A stretch of 17,786 bases of DNA from Candidatus Zipacnadia bacterium. GTDB lineage: Bacteria; Armatimonadota; Zipacnadia; Zipacnadales; Zipacnadaceae. The notes below the pieces were generated by a model. It made no database searches. It was not told the origin of the DNA and saw nothing but the letters and a program-made list of their open reading frames with translations. The DNA lies in the NCBI GenBank assembly GCA_029821455.1, contig JALGTI010000063.1, positions 1 through 17,786 of the forward strand. Reading direction: 5' to 3'. Positions 5,755 to 14,385 of the stretch are shown here, piece by piece. Within the stretch, counting starts at the first letter, position 1. The number at the start of each line of letters is the position of its first letter. A program made the position numbers and the translations under genes.

Positions 5755-8700
5755 TCAATTCAGCCGTATGATCCTCACCTCGAGCGGTTGCATCTCCAGC
5801 GGGAACTCAACGTCCTCACGTTCCAGTAGGTCATAGCCGCCGGTGGGGTCGTTATCTCCCACCAGTCGCACCGTCACCGGCGCCTTGTTCATATTGATCA
5901 GATAGCAATGCGGCTCCCCGTCAATCAGCTTATAGCGGAAATCCACGCCCTGGATTGGCTCTCCGTTTTCATCCCGCACTCGCAGCAGGCGGATAATGCC
6001 AACATCGTCGTAGACTGGGTCGAGAAGCTTGGCGTAGGCTGTGGCATCCGTGCCCGGCTCAATGGTGTGGACGTTTTCCAGGGCGTACAGAGCCTTTGCT
6101 GAACGAGGATTGTCGTGTTCGTCGCGCGTCAGCGAACCACGGCTGATGAGCAGCTTGCCGCCCATCAATGCAAACGTCACGATCGCGTTGTAAGTGCTAT
6201 CCCAGCCGTGCATGGCATCGGGAACAATCAGCAGCTTGTAGTCAGCCAGCCGGCCGGCCGCAATCTGCCGCTCAGTAATGAAGTCCACCGGTGCATCCAA
6301 GAAAAAGCTGCCGATGTAGGCGCTGATGTAGCCCTGGATATGGCCGGCATCGGGCATTGACGAAATGGCCGACAGGATGGCAACCTCTGACTCGGGGCGC
6401 CCAAACGAGGCTATTTCGTGACTGAGCCTTCTTATGTCCAGTGCTGTGTGGCCGTATGCCTCCAGCACTAACGGGTCCTCCACCAGCCGTGATTCGGTGT
6501 GGTTTGGCTCCCAAACCCACAACGTGGCGCAGTCCTGCCCGTGCAGCATCGCCTGAAGCGTGTGCGCCCGGCAATACTCCGGCGGGTACTCCTGGTGCTT
6601 GATGGTGGTATGATATTCCCAGTCATAAACGGCTTTACTCTTGTCGTATGAACGCAGCAGTTCCATCCACCATAGATACCCGAGGGTGGCCATCGCATAT
6701 TGGGCTCCTGGCTCATTGCCCGTGTAGTTGACCCCGCCATCTCCGCCGATTACATCCAGCGTATTCATAATCGCCTCGTGGTCCCAGCCGCCAGAGAAAT
6801 CGGTCGGGTCATTTGCGCCCAGCACAGAGGGGAAGGCATAGGTGAGCGCTTGAGGGTCGTGGCTGTGAATGAACTCCGTCTTCCACCCTAACCACTCAGT
6901 CAACATATCCTGGTTGAAGCGGCACAGGTCATACCAGCTTGCCCGGCTATCCACATCGGTGGGGTAAGTCAGGGCTTCGAAGCTCTGATAGTCGCTGTCC
7001 CACGCCGCGTTGAGCGCCTCGATAGTCCTGTACTGTTCCTGCATCCGCCTGCAGAATTCTTCAACATACAGGGGGTGGTCAGTGAAGCCGTGCCCACCCT
7101 CCCCGTTGATGATGATGCCCAGGAACTCTGGACAGTCTTTGCTTTGCTCACAGAACCAGCCCAGGTACTTGCGATTGATCTCACGCCATGCTTCTGAATA
7201 ACCGCAGAACGGTTCGTCGCCCACCGCCCACTTGGGTATCTCGGCCGGTGACATATGCCACCATACGCCGATGTTGTGCTGGCTGCTGTAGTCCAACATC
7301 CTGGTGATATATGGGACCCAGGCAGTGTCGAACACATTGGCTGCCGGGAAGAAATTCAGGGCATAGGGACCGACCACGCCCGCGCAATTGAACCCCATCT
7401 CACTGGCCAGTGGCATAATGTGGCTGCTGTTCGCCCATCCCATCATCCCCAGCATCAGGCATTCCTGGTCTCCAGCATAGAATGTGCCATCACGGGGCAC
7501 GACGCTCCCGATGTCAGGTACGGGCACCACAACCGCGTGTTCGGGATGGGCCAGGAGCTCGTCGACAAGCATCTCCGCACGCCTCAGCATCTCCTGCAGC
7601 TTGTCCAGCACCGTCTGTGCACGCATCAGTCGCTTGGCCGCAATGTCCATTCGGACCAGCATGTCGAAGGCGTCGGCGACTGCTGCCGAGGTGAGCACAT
7701 ATTCATACGGTGTCCCAGCCTGCTTGAGTTGCTCGACTCCCCGGCGCAGCCCTGCCGCCTGCTCTTTGATGGCATCCGCCTTCGCCAGCAGTTCGGACGC
7801 ATCGGCTTTGATGAACGGTAGGTCGGCCCACGCCAGCTCCACACCATCCGGATCGGATAGCACTACCACCAGCGTATATGACCCGTTTGCCAGCTCCCGC
7901 AGGTCAAGCCGCTCGGTGATCGTGTTCTCTCCCGCCTTTATGATTGAGTACGTTATGACACTGAACATGTGTGCGTTGTGCTCGTCATACATGGCCAATT
8001 CAGCCTTGCAGGGATTAAAAGCACGCCCGCTCCAGATCCGCAGCTCGACCTCCGCGCTCTCCTCGTCGCTGTATTCATTGGCCGCGATCAGCCACAGCCT
8101 CACCTCATGGCCTGCCGTTTCGGGCGCATCAATCAGCGTGACCGCGCCCCAGTTCGTGGGGTCCTTGGTCTCTGCGATGCCGCTGGTCCACTCTATCCAG
8201 CCCCTGCCCCGGCCTGCATCTGCATCATTGACGATGATGTTGAACCCCATCTCGCGTGTGTGCAGCGGGTCCATCAGCAGTTCGTGCCACGGCAGCGCGA
8301 ACTCATAGATGGTGCGCCTGGCTTCTTCGTCTCGCACAAAGGCCATCTGCCCCGCATCAACTCGGCCTTTTGGCAACTGTTCATTGGCCGCATACCAGCG
8401 GAACATCCGGGGGCCGTTTGCCGTAAGTGCAACGCCGTATTCGAAGTCGCCTTCATCCCACTGTGGCAGCTTCGTGTTGTGCCCCGGATCGAATCCCATT
8501 TGCAGCGAGTCCTGCCCCCATATCTCATACAGCGTCTCATCGCTGCATGTTTGCAGGTGGTCATTATCCGCTACGTCGCAGGCCACATACAGATTGTCGG
8601 GGTCCCAGGCCATATATAAGTGCGCGGAGCAGTCGGCGGGGCCGCCATAGTCTGGAATATGCACGTGACCGGGCTCAGCGCCGATCCCCAGCGGCTCCAC

Positions 8701-9279
8701 GGCAGCCCAGTCATCCAGCGCCCCATCTATCACCGGTGGCTCAGGCAGCCGGGGTATCTGGTAGGTCGGCAGTGGCGGTAGCTCAGGGTCGCGGATTTCC
8801 GTGCGCGATATCGGTTTCAGGTACACATAGTCAATGTAGATGCCGTTGTGGCTGTAGTCACTGATGCGAAACGGGAATGAGCCATCGTAGTAGATAGTGC
8901 CCGCATAAATGTCCTCGTACTCCGTGTTCCTGATCCAGACGTTCTTAGTCTTGGACACGTGGTCCAGACTAACCCCACCCTCGCCTTTGCTTGTGTCAAC
9001 CAGCACAAGATGGAACGAGCCCTCGAAGCCTTCGTCAACTCGTGCACGCACATGCAATTCATAATAGCCCGGTTTCAGCTTGAAGCTGTGCCACCAGACG
9101 TGCGCCGCTGCGCCGGGTGGCTCGCGCCGGAACGCCTCACCCTCTCGGGCGGCGGGGTCCTTCGTGCCCTTGCCTTCCCAGTACGGGTACTGGGTTGGAT
9201 CGAAGCCCTTTTCTTGCGCCATGGCACTGCAGACCATTATGGCAGCCAATACCATAAGGAACAAGGAAGAGTTTCTCAC
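5755..9279 (-). CDS. Secreted multidomain glycoside hydrolase: CBM9-like plus GH42-like region
   Basis: A 1174-residue protein starting at GTG 9279, with AGGAG nine bases upstream. Residues 1-21 form a signal peptide (cleavage likely AMA-Q), so it is exported. Residues about 45-160 form a beta-rich region. Residues about 174-386 resemble a CBM9-like/DOMON fold (PPVIDGALDDWAAVE, DNLYVACDVADND, DSLQMGFDP, YEFALPWHEL). A helical linker spans about 491-580. Residues about 600-940 look like a GH42 (GH-A clan) barrel: EALNAAWDSDYQSFEAL is a typical GH42 string, IIINGEGG gives a candidate acid/base Glu727, and VYDWEYHTT a candidate nucleophile Glu888. Residues about 963-1100 (YKLLIVPDAMHGWDS, GGKLLISRG) resemble the beta-galactosidase trimerisation domain. 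Activity on beta-galactosides is inferred; NGE in place of the usual NE motif makes the specificity uncertain. It is divergent from the beta-propeller gene at 9489. Confidence 0.85.
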   Translation of the reverse strand: MRNSSLFLMVLAAIMVCSAMAQEKGFDPTQYPYWEGKGTKDPAAREGEAFRREPPGAAAHVWWHSFKLKPGYYELHVRARVDEGFEGSFHLVLVDTSKGEGGVSLDHVSKTKNVWIRNTEYEDIYAGTIYYDGSFPFRISDYSHNGIYIDYVYLKPISRTEIRDPELPPLPTYQIPRLPEPPVIDGALDDWAAVEPLGIGAEPGHVHIPDYGGPADCSAHLYMAWDPDNLYVACDVADNDHLQTCSDETLYEIWGQDSLQMGFDPGHNTKLPQWDEGDFEYGVALTANGPRMFRWYAANEQLPKGRVDAGQMAFVRDEEARRTIYEFALPWHELLMDPLHTREMGFNIIVNDADAGRGRGWIEWTSGIAETKDPTNWGAVTLIDAPETAGHEVRLWLIAANEYSDEESAEVELRIWSGRAFNPCKAELAMYDEHNAHMFSVITYSIIKAGENTITERLDLRELANGSYTLVVVLSDPDGVELAWADLPFIKADASELLAKADAIKEQAAGLRRGVEQLKQAGTPYEYVLTSAAVADAFDMLVRMDIAAKRLMRAQTVLDKLQEMLRRAEMLVDELLAHPEHAVVVPVPDIGSVVPRDGTFYAGDQECLMLGMMGWANSSHIMPLASEMGFNCAGVVGPYALNFFPAANVFDTAWVPYITRMLDYSSQHNIGVWWHMSPAEIPKWAVGDEPFCGYSEAWREINRKYLGWFCEQSKDCPEFLGIIINGEGGHGFTDHPLYVEEFCRRMQEQYRTIEALNAAWDSDYQSFEALTYPTDVDSRASWYDLCRFNQDMLTEWLGWKTEFIHSHDPQALTYAFPSVLGANDPTDFSGGWDHEAIMNTLDVIGGDGGVNYTGNEPGAQYAMATLGYLWWMELLRSYDKSKAVYDWEYHTTIKHQEYPPEYCRAHTLQAMLHGQDCATLWVWEPNHTESRLVEDPLVLEAYGHTALDIRRLSHEIASFGRPESEVAILSAISSMPDAGHIQGYISAYIGSFFLDAPVDFITERQIAAGRLADYKLLIVPDAMHGWDSTYNAIVTFALMGGKLLISRGSLTRDEHDNPRSAKALYALENVHTIEPGTDATAYAKLLDPVYDDVGIIRLLRVRDENGEPIQGVDFRYKLIDGEPHCYLINMNKAPVTVRLVGDNDPTGGYDLLEREDVEFPLEMQPLEVRIIRLN

Positions 9280-9488
9280 CAGTAATCGCTCCTATGTTTG
9301 GGACACGCGGTGCAATTCGTTTCGCCGAATGTTTCGCCATTCCCTCCCAACCGTCAAGTCACACCTGCGGAAGGAGACGGTCTGCGGTTACAATGCTACC
9401 TAATACCATCCGGGCCTTGACTCAAGTTGCGACTGACGGTAGTCTTTGTAGGTATCCTTTGGCCTTAACCGGGCAGGAGTGGACGGTA

Positions 9489-10688
9489 ATGGATTCTCGC
9501 GTAAGAGCTTGCCTTCTTGCAGGCCTGAACGCCCTGCTAGCGGTGGACATGTGCTGGGGACAGGCAACTCATAGCCCTGAGGTGATTGTATGGGAAAACC
9601 GGTACATCGGCAACGTTGATGAAGTGGCTCGTGGCGCAGCCGCGGATTTCTGGGGCAATACCTACTGGTGTGGCAGCTTCGGGGATGAGTCCGGGCGCAC
9701 TGGGCTGGTGCTGAAGTATGACTGGCGAGGTGAGCTATGCTGGGAGCGCACATTTGACTTCGGCTCCCACGGCTATACTGACGGCATCAGCGTGGCAGTA
9801 CGATGGGGCTCTGTGTATGCCGCGTTCACGTACCTGGACGGTGAGGAAGGCCTGTACGATTATGACTGGATGCTGGTCAAACTGAATTCACGCGGAGACA
9901 CGGTGTGGATGCGGAACCATGATGCTGGTGTTGGTGGCCGCGAAAACGAATGCAGGGGCGGGGTCCTGGTAACCCGGCGGGGAATGATCTATCTATCCGG
10001 CATCGAGTATTCGGGCGGGACAGAAAACATCCTCATTGCTTGCTATGACAGGCGAGGCCGTCATCTGTGGGACTACCTGTATGACACTGGCTACAGGGAA
10101 TGGGTGTTCCTCTCCCGGCTCGATCGCCGTGGTTATCCGGTCATTGTCGGCTTTGTGGTGCTGCCTGAAACCAGTGATGACTACTTGACAATGCGCATAA
10201 ACCCGCGCAACGGCAAACCACTATGGGTTTCTACCTGGAACAGCCCCCACAACAAGTTGGACAGGGCGGAGGATGTAACCTTTGACTGGCGCAATAATAT
10301 GTACGTAGCTGGCTGGTCCAGAAGCCCGGATGGCGATCGCGCCGTTGCGCTCAAGTACAGCCAGCGGGGGGACCTACTGTGGGAGAGTGGCTGGTTACCT
10401 GCCGGCCTAGACTATATCCTGCGCATGGGTACTGACAGGCGAGGGAATATCATCGCCGCCGGAGCCAGCGAGCACTGTGAATATGTTTCCGATGCATTTT
10501 GGCTGGTTGCAGATAAGGATTTTCACATCAAGGCTCTGGATTTCTTTGACTACAAGCAGGGATCAAACGAACCCTGGGCTATGGCAATAGATTGGTGGGG
10601 TCATACGTACCTCTCTGGCTTTGCTCGTGACCCTGACAACGGCAATATGTCGGACCTCGTCATCCTCAGGTATAATCCCGTTCGTTAG
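9489..10688 (+). CDS. Secreted beta-propeller (SBBP-like repeat) protein
   Basis: 399 residues from ATG 9489, chosen because AGGAG lies nine bases upstream and a signal peptide starts there (MDSRVRACLLAGLNALLAV...WGQA); the frame is open further upstream to 9294 but looks non-coding. The mature part consists of six or so repeats of the pattern LVLKYDWRGELCWERTF - aspartate/glycine turn - GNTYWCGSF, as in SBBP/PQQ-type propellers (also LVKLNSRGDTVWMRN, IACYDRRGRHLWDY, MRINPRNGKPLWVS, ALKYSQRGDLLWES, VILRYNPVR). No membrane anchor, sorting signal or catalytic motif is visible. It is 40 bp upstream of the oxidoreductase at 10729 and probably in one operon with it. Function unknown. Confidence 0.8.
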   Translation: MDSRVRACLLAGLNALLAVDMCWGQATHSPEVIVWENRYIGNVDEVARGAAADFWGNTYWCGSFGDESGRTGLVLKYDWRGELCWERTFDFGSHGYTDGISVAVRWGSVYAAFTYLDGEEGLYDYDWMLVKLNSRGDTVWMRNHDAGVGGRENECRGGVLVTRRGMIYLSGIEYSGGTENILIACYDRRGRHLWDYLYDTGYREWVFLSRLDRRGYPVIVGFVVLPETSDDYLTMRINPRNGKPLWVSTWNSPHNKLDRAEDVTFDWRNNMYVAGWSRSPDGDRAVALKYSQRGDLLWESGWLPAGLDYILRMGTDRRGNIIAAGASEHCEYVSDAFWLVADKDFHIKALDFFDYKQGSNEPWAMAIDWWGHTYLSGFARDPDNGNMSDLVILRYNPVR

Positions 10689-10728
10689 TTCTGAACTGCA
10701 TGTTACTTGCGTACACAAGAAGGAGATA

Positions 10729-11676
10729 ATGACAGTGAGCAAAGACTTGAGGGTCGGGATCACAGGCAGCGGCGGCATTTCGCATATTCATGCTCAGACC
10801 TACTCAGCAAACGAACATACTGAGCTAGTAGCGTGCTGCGACATAGACTTTTTCAGAGCCGAGGCCCTTGCCGCCAACTGGAACTGTAACGCCTACGCCA
10901 GCCAGGAAGAGATGCTGCAAAACGAGCAACTGGATATTGTGAGCCTCTGCACTCAACCGCGCAGCCATCGTATGTTGGGCGTGCAGGCATTGGAGGCCGG
11001 CATGCATCTGTTCTGCGAAAAGCCTCTGGCCTGCAGCGCCGCCGAGGGCCAGGCGATGGTGGATGCGGCCCGCGTAAACGGCAAGAAGCTGATGGTAGCG
11101 GTCTGCCACCGCTTCCACGAGCCGGTCGTTCGCGCCAAGGCCCTGCTACAAGAGGGCAAGTTGGGTGAGCTGCGTGGCTACCACAACGCTCACGTCGGCG
11201 CGATGGGCTGGAAAGACCGTGGCGGGGTGCTGCTCGACAACGGGTCCCACGCTGTGGACCACTTCCGCCACCTGGTTGGCGAAGCCAAGGACGTATCGGC
11301 GATCATCAATCCGCCCTCGGATGATATCACCGACGCCCACACGGCCTGGGTCCTGCTGGAGACCGCAGATGGTGTGCCTGGCACCATCAACCTGAGCTTC
11401 GATGTCCAGGGCGGTGGCAGCATGATTGCGCTGTTTGGCAACGAAGGCACTGCGGTGGTTGACTACTCCCTTGGCGGCCTGCGCTACAAGCTGGGAGACG
11501 ATGACTGGGTCCACGAGCAGTACGAGGATCTGCCCGGGGACCATCGCTTCCATCGCGAGATCGCTCATTTCGTTGATTGTATACTCAATGACACCGAGCC
11601 TGTCCCCAACGGCGAAGAGGGCATCAAGGACCTCGAACTCATCGAGGCCATCTGGAACGCGGCTCGACGCGGCTGA
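10729..11676 (+). CDS. Gfo/Idh/MocA-family oxidoreductase
   Basis: 315 residues. The Rossmann fold is RVGITGSGGISHIHAQTY (8-25), with CCDID (36-40) and IVSLCTQPRSH (70-80). The catalytic motif EKP is intact at 97-99 (FCEKPLAC) and LLDNGSHAVDHFRHLVG (168-184) supplies the active-site His174 and Asp177. It is the only one of the three family members here with both motifs canonical, so a working NAD(P)-dependent sugar or polyol dehydrogenase is likely; substrate unknown. AAGGAG sits three bases before ATG 10729 but nine before an in-frame GTG at 10735, so the true start could be the GTG. The kinase gene begins 47 bp after its stop. Confidence 0.92.
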   Translation: MTVSKDLRVGITGSGGISHIHAQTYSANEHTELVACCDIDFFRAEALAANWNCNAYASQEEMLQNEQLDIVSLCTQPRSHRMLGVQALEAGMHLFCEKPLACSAAEGQAMVDAARVNGKKLMVAVCHRFHEPVVRAKALLQEGKLGELRGYHNAHVGAMGWKDRGGVLLDNGSHAVDHFRHLVGEAKDVSAIINPPSDDITDAHTAWVLLETADGVPGTINLSFDVQGGGSMIALFGNEGTAVVDYSLGGLRYKLGDDDWVHEQYEDLPGDHRFHREIAHFVDCILNDTEPVPNGEEGIKDLELIEAIWNAARRG

Positions 11677-11723
11677 ATCAGAGTAGTGGGGGCCAATCGC
11701 CCGTCATGGAGGCCCCGTGCCCA

Positions 11724-12491
11724 ATGCGAGTGCGTCTGATTGTCAATGCGCAAGGTGGGCGGCGAACGGGAGCCGCCGCTAGCCGGATGGCTGCCGACAT
11801 CCTGCGCGGTGGCGGCCGGCAGGTCGAGGTTGCGCCAACCGAAGCCCCCGGACACGCCGCTGAGTTGGCCCGAACTGCGGCCAGCGAGGGCTGCGACCTG
11901 GTAGTCGGCGTTGGGGGTGATGGTACGCTCTCGGAGATGCTTAACGGCCTGGTGGGGACCGGCATACCCTGTGGCATCATCCCCTGCGGCACGGGCAATG
12001 ACTTCGCTCGCTTCGTGGGCATCAATTGTGATGCTAGCCAGGCCGCACGCCAGATACTAAACGGCAGCTCCACACCTGTTGACCTGGGCCATCTGGTCAG
12101 CCACTCACGATATTTCATCAACACCGTTGGTGTTGGCTTCGACGCCCGGGTCGCTGAGCGCATCAATCGCCGGCGCCGCATCTCACGCGGCCTGGTCGCC
12201 TACGTGCCCACCATCGTGGCTGAACTGCTGCGACATTCCCCTCTGCCAGCGCTCGTTGACGTGGACGGCCAGCGCTTTGAGGATGAGTGGCTGCTGGTGG
12301 CCGTGGCAAACGGGAATGCTTACGGTGCGGGCCTCAATATCGCGCCGCAGGCGCGCTGTGATGATGGGCTGCTGGATGTGGTGCTGGTCCAGCACACCGG
12401 CCGTCTGGATGTGCTGAGGAGCCTGCGCCTGGTGATGCGCGGAGAGCACGAGCGCCATGCCCGCGCTGGTAGATGGGGATGTGCTGGCTGA
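11724..12491 (+). CDS. YegS/DagK-type lipid kinase, C-terminus lost by frameshift
   Basis: Diacylglycerol kinase catalytic family: MRVRLIVNAQGG at the N-terminus, the nucleotide-binding VVGVGGDGTLSEMLNGL (60-76) with GGDGT at 64-68, PCGTGNDFAR (87-96), NTVGVGFDA (133-141) and DDGLLDVVLV (213-222). These enzymes phosphorylate diacylglycerol or related lipids at the inner membrane. After VMRGEHERH (238-245) the frame runs into ARAGRWGCAG and a stop. The missing C-terminal strand appears in another frame at 12457-12543, so the reading frame is broken and about 20 codons appear lost. The protein is probably impaired unless this is an assembly error. ATG 11724 is preferred because GGAGG lies 11 bases upstream; ATG 11706 is in frame. 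It is last in the presumed operon with 9489 and 10729. Confidence 0.85.
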   Translation: MRVRLIVNAQGGRRTGAAASRMAADILRGGGRQVEVAPTEAPGHAAELARTAASEGCDLVVGVGGDGTLSEMLNGLVGTGIPCGIIPCGTGNDFARFVGINCDASQAARQILNGSSTPVDLGHLVSHSRYFINTVGVGFDARVAERINRRRRISRGLVAYVPTIVAELLRHSPLPALVDVDGQRFEDEWLLVAVANGNAYGAGLNIAPQARCDDGLLDVVLVQHTGRLDVLRSLRLVMRGEHERHARAGRWGCAG

Positions 12492-12543
12492 GACGCCGTT
12501 GGAGATTGAAATCGCCCCTGCGGGCGCTTCACTGTGGAAGTAG
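12457..12543 (+). pseudogene. Out-of-frame C-terminal piece of the lipid kinase
   Basis: In a frame different from the kinase body this stretch encodes MPALVDGDVLAETPLEIEIAP and ends ASLWK-stop. YegS/DagK proteins end with just such a segment (DGE-type motif, then PLEI and a terminal P-A-L-like strand). It is the natural end of the gene at 11724, shifted out of frame. Confidence 0.7.
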
Positions 12544-12568
12544 AAGCGTGAGCGGCGCTGGCGGGGCG

Positions 12569-13009
12569 TCAATCATCCACCGGCTCAGCGACAGCGAAGT
12601 CACCGGCGAAGTTATCCAGCTTACGGATTGGCTCGTCGGGGACGTGCGCCGCTACCACCTCGCCCACGAATATCATGTGATCGCCTGAGTCATACTCGTG
12701 GACGACCTTGCATTCCAGATTGGCCACCGCACCGTCCAGTAGTGGTACGTTCGTCTCCACCGAACTTGTTGACCTCGTTGCCGTGGCAACTGCCAGTCTG
12801 GCTGACTAGCTCCTCCTGGCCCTCCCCGGCCCAGGCAAATACGAACTCACCGGTTGCGTGGATACACTCATACGTGTAGCGTCCGTAGCCAATGGCCACC
12901 GCCATGTAGAGCGGGGTGCCGGAGCAAATCATTCCCCAGCCAGCCGGCATCACATTGGGCTGCCCCTTGACTTGCGTCCCACAGCTTCCGATGGACTGAC
13001 CTGTTTCAT
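12569..13009 (-). pseudogene. Broken flavin reductase-like (FMN-binding split-barrel) gene
   Basis: Close paralogue of the intact gene at 14386-14886, split over frames. The start matches (MKQVSPSEAVG versus MKQVSPDEAVG) with GGAGG nine bases upstream, as in the paralogue. About 37 bases are then missing, removing the LKFPEWLIMVVS segment. The middle continues in another frame from KGQPNVMPAGWGMICSG to HGNEVNKF. A second loss of 29 bases follows, and the end (ETNVPLLDGAVANLECKVVH to FAVAEPVDD) returns to the first frame. The net loss is 66 bases, so start and stop are in phase but the middle is not. It is downstream of the kinase gene in convergent orientation. Confidence 0.85.
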
Positions 13010-13379
13010 AGTCTTCAACCTCCGTACAACAGGCATCCCTGCCTGTCGTGCTCTTATGCACGAGTGAAATGCCGGTCCTGCCACTATCTGCGCCATTTCC
13101 CCAACAACTGCTCTAATTCCTCTTCTGGGATTGTAGTGTGTGGGGGCGCGAATGTCTGCGAGTAAAGCACGTTTCAACGGCATGCCCCAAGCCTCTGCCC
13201 GGGGAAAAGCCGGCAGAGCTCCCTCTCACTGCGACATCTTCCTTGCGACAGCAAGGTCGTCGAACTTGCCTATCAGCTTATCCGCAGGATACCGATGCTA
13301 CGAAGGGTAGCACGCACTTCCAGCCGGTGCATGGTTGGGGCTGCACCGCCTTGCTGTTGGCCGTCTAGGCCGCGCCAAG
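13010..13379. other. Gene-free stretch with possible minus-strand remnant
   Basis: No gene recognised. A minus-strand frame at 13084-13170 (GTG start) ends TIPEEELEQLLGKWRR and a stop, which looks like a decayed C-terminus of an unknown protein. The ribosome-binding site of the pseudogene is at its left end. Nothing else stands out. Confidence 0.35.
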
Positions 13380-13409
13380 AAAAAAGGCCCCGGCTCGGCC
13401 GGGGCCTTT
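13380..13409 (-). terminator. Rho-independent terminator of the prepilin gene
   Basis: An 11-bp perfect stem (13383-13393 with 13399-13409, core GGCCCCGG/CCGGGGCC) has a 5-base loop. On the minus strand it is followed by six T residues (13380-13385). It lies 35 bp after the prepilin stop. Confidence 0.92.
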
Positions 13410-13444
13410 ACAGCAGTCCGGCGACTTGCCCGGTTGTTTCCCAG

Positions 13445-14200
13445 CTACGGCGCAGTGGGCGACCAGTACTGGTCAATGATCGCCGGCGGCGTGTCCACGC
13501 TATACGGTGCCGGGTGATCTGCCGCGCAGCCGGTGAATGCCGAATACGTCAGCCACTTGGCGTGGCCGTCCGCGAATGCGATGTTCGCGCCACCGTTGTG
13601 CGGATGCCCAGAGCAACTCGAATCGTTGTAGCCGTAGTCCGGAGTTGTGCTGGTTCCCGTCGGCGTCACATAAGCCACATACTTGGCCCACCACGTGCAG
13701 CCGGGCAGCAGGTCAAAGCCAACCTCGGTCCAGTGGATTATCTCTGCGGGTCGTGCGATCTTACCCATAGAGATTCCGCGAAAGGCAACATTGACCGCAT
13801 AGCTGTTCTGCATCGGGAACGGCAAACCCGCCGGCCAGTAGGTGTCATAGATATAGCCACCTACCGTCGGAGGGCAACCGTTGGCCAAAAGTTCACTCCC
13901 ATTGGGGCACACCCATATCTGCGCGTTCATGATGTACGGCTGCACCTGCATCTGGCCGCACTGAAGGGTTTCGTAGGCCGCCCCCCAAGCTATTCGGGGC
14001 CCACAACTGCCAGGCAACTTCTCATCGTAGTCCTGGGCGTACATCATGCTCGCCAACCCGATCTGCTTCAGGTTGGACAGACAGCTTGTCTGCCGCGCCT
14101 TCTCCCGGGCCCTCGCGAACACGGGGAACAGAATTGCCGCCAGGATCGCGATAATCGCGATCACGACCAGCAATTCGATTAGGGTAAATCCTTTGCGCAT
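13445..14200 (-). CDS. Prepilin-type N-methylation protein, H-x9-DG type (DUF1559-like)
   Basis: 251 residues. The type IV prepilin leader is MRKG before the cleavage site, then FTLIELLVVIAIIAILAAIL with Glu at +5, forming the membrane-packing helix. It continues FPVFARAREKARQTSCLSNL and has HNGGANIAFADGHAKW with H201-x9-D211-G212, the C-terminal signature of the large pseudopilin-like paralogue families in Planctomycetota, Armatimonadota and relatives. Expected processing is by prepilin peptidase, with export into a type II/IV-pilus-like assembly; individual roles of these paralogues are mostly unknown. ATG 14200 is chosen since GGAGG lies eight bases upstream; ATG 14206 is only two bases from it. 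It has its own consensus promoter and terminator, so is transcribed alone. Confidence 0.95.
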   Translation of the reverse strand: MRKGFTLIELLVVIAIIAILAAILFPVFARAREKARQTSCLSNLKQIGLASMMYAQDYDEKLPGSCGPRIAWGAAYETLQCGQMQVQPYIMNAQIWVCPNGSELLANGCPPTVGGYIYDTYWPAGLPFPMQNSYAVNVAFRGISMGKIARPAEIIHWTEVGFDLLPGCTWWAKYVAYVTPTGTSTTPDYGYNDSSCSGHPHNGGANIAFADGHAKWLTYSAFTGCAADHPAPYSVDTPPAIIDQYWSPTAP

Positions 14201-14248
14201 CTTCATTGCCTCCCTTGGGTGATGGGCTTTGTACACCGGACTTCTGCA

Positions 14249-14276
14249 ATTATAGCAGAGGCGCGTGCCCTGTCAA
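14249..14276 (-). promoter_or_regulatory. Consensus sigma70 promoter of the prepilin gene
   Basis: On the minus strand, TTGACA (14271-14276) and TATAAT (14249-14254) are separated by 16 bp. Both hexamers match consensus perfectly, and the -10 is 48 bp before the prepilin ATG. Confidence 0.85.
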
Positions 14277-14385
14277 GGGTTTTTTAGAAACACTCTGGAC
14301 ACGCTAAACACGGAGTTATCTGTATCTCGGAGTGAGAACACGGACAGAGGGGAAGTGGGTTTTGCCTGTAGGCTTGTTGTCAGAG

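Noticed and set aside
7484..8308. 274-residue plus-strand open frame opposite the GH42-like gene
   Set aside because: Ser-rich low-complexity product, antisense to a well supported gene.
9417..9445. TTGACT and TAGTCT, 17 bp apart, upstream of the beta-propeller gene
   Set aside because: The -10 matches poorly (TAGTCT), so I do not list it as a promoter, though the position is reasonable.
13295..14182. 295-residue plus-strand open frame opposite the prepilin gene
   Set aside because: The opposite strand carries an unmistakable prepilin with its own promoter and terminator; this product is Arg-rich without domains.
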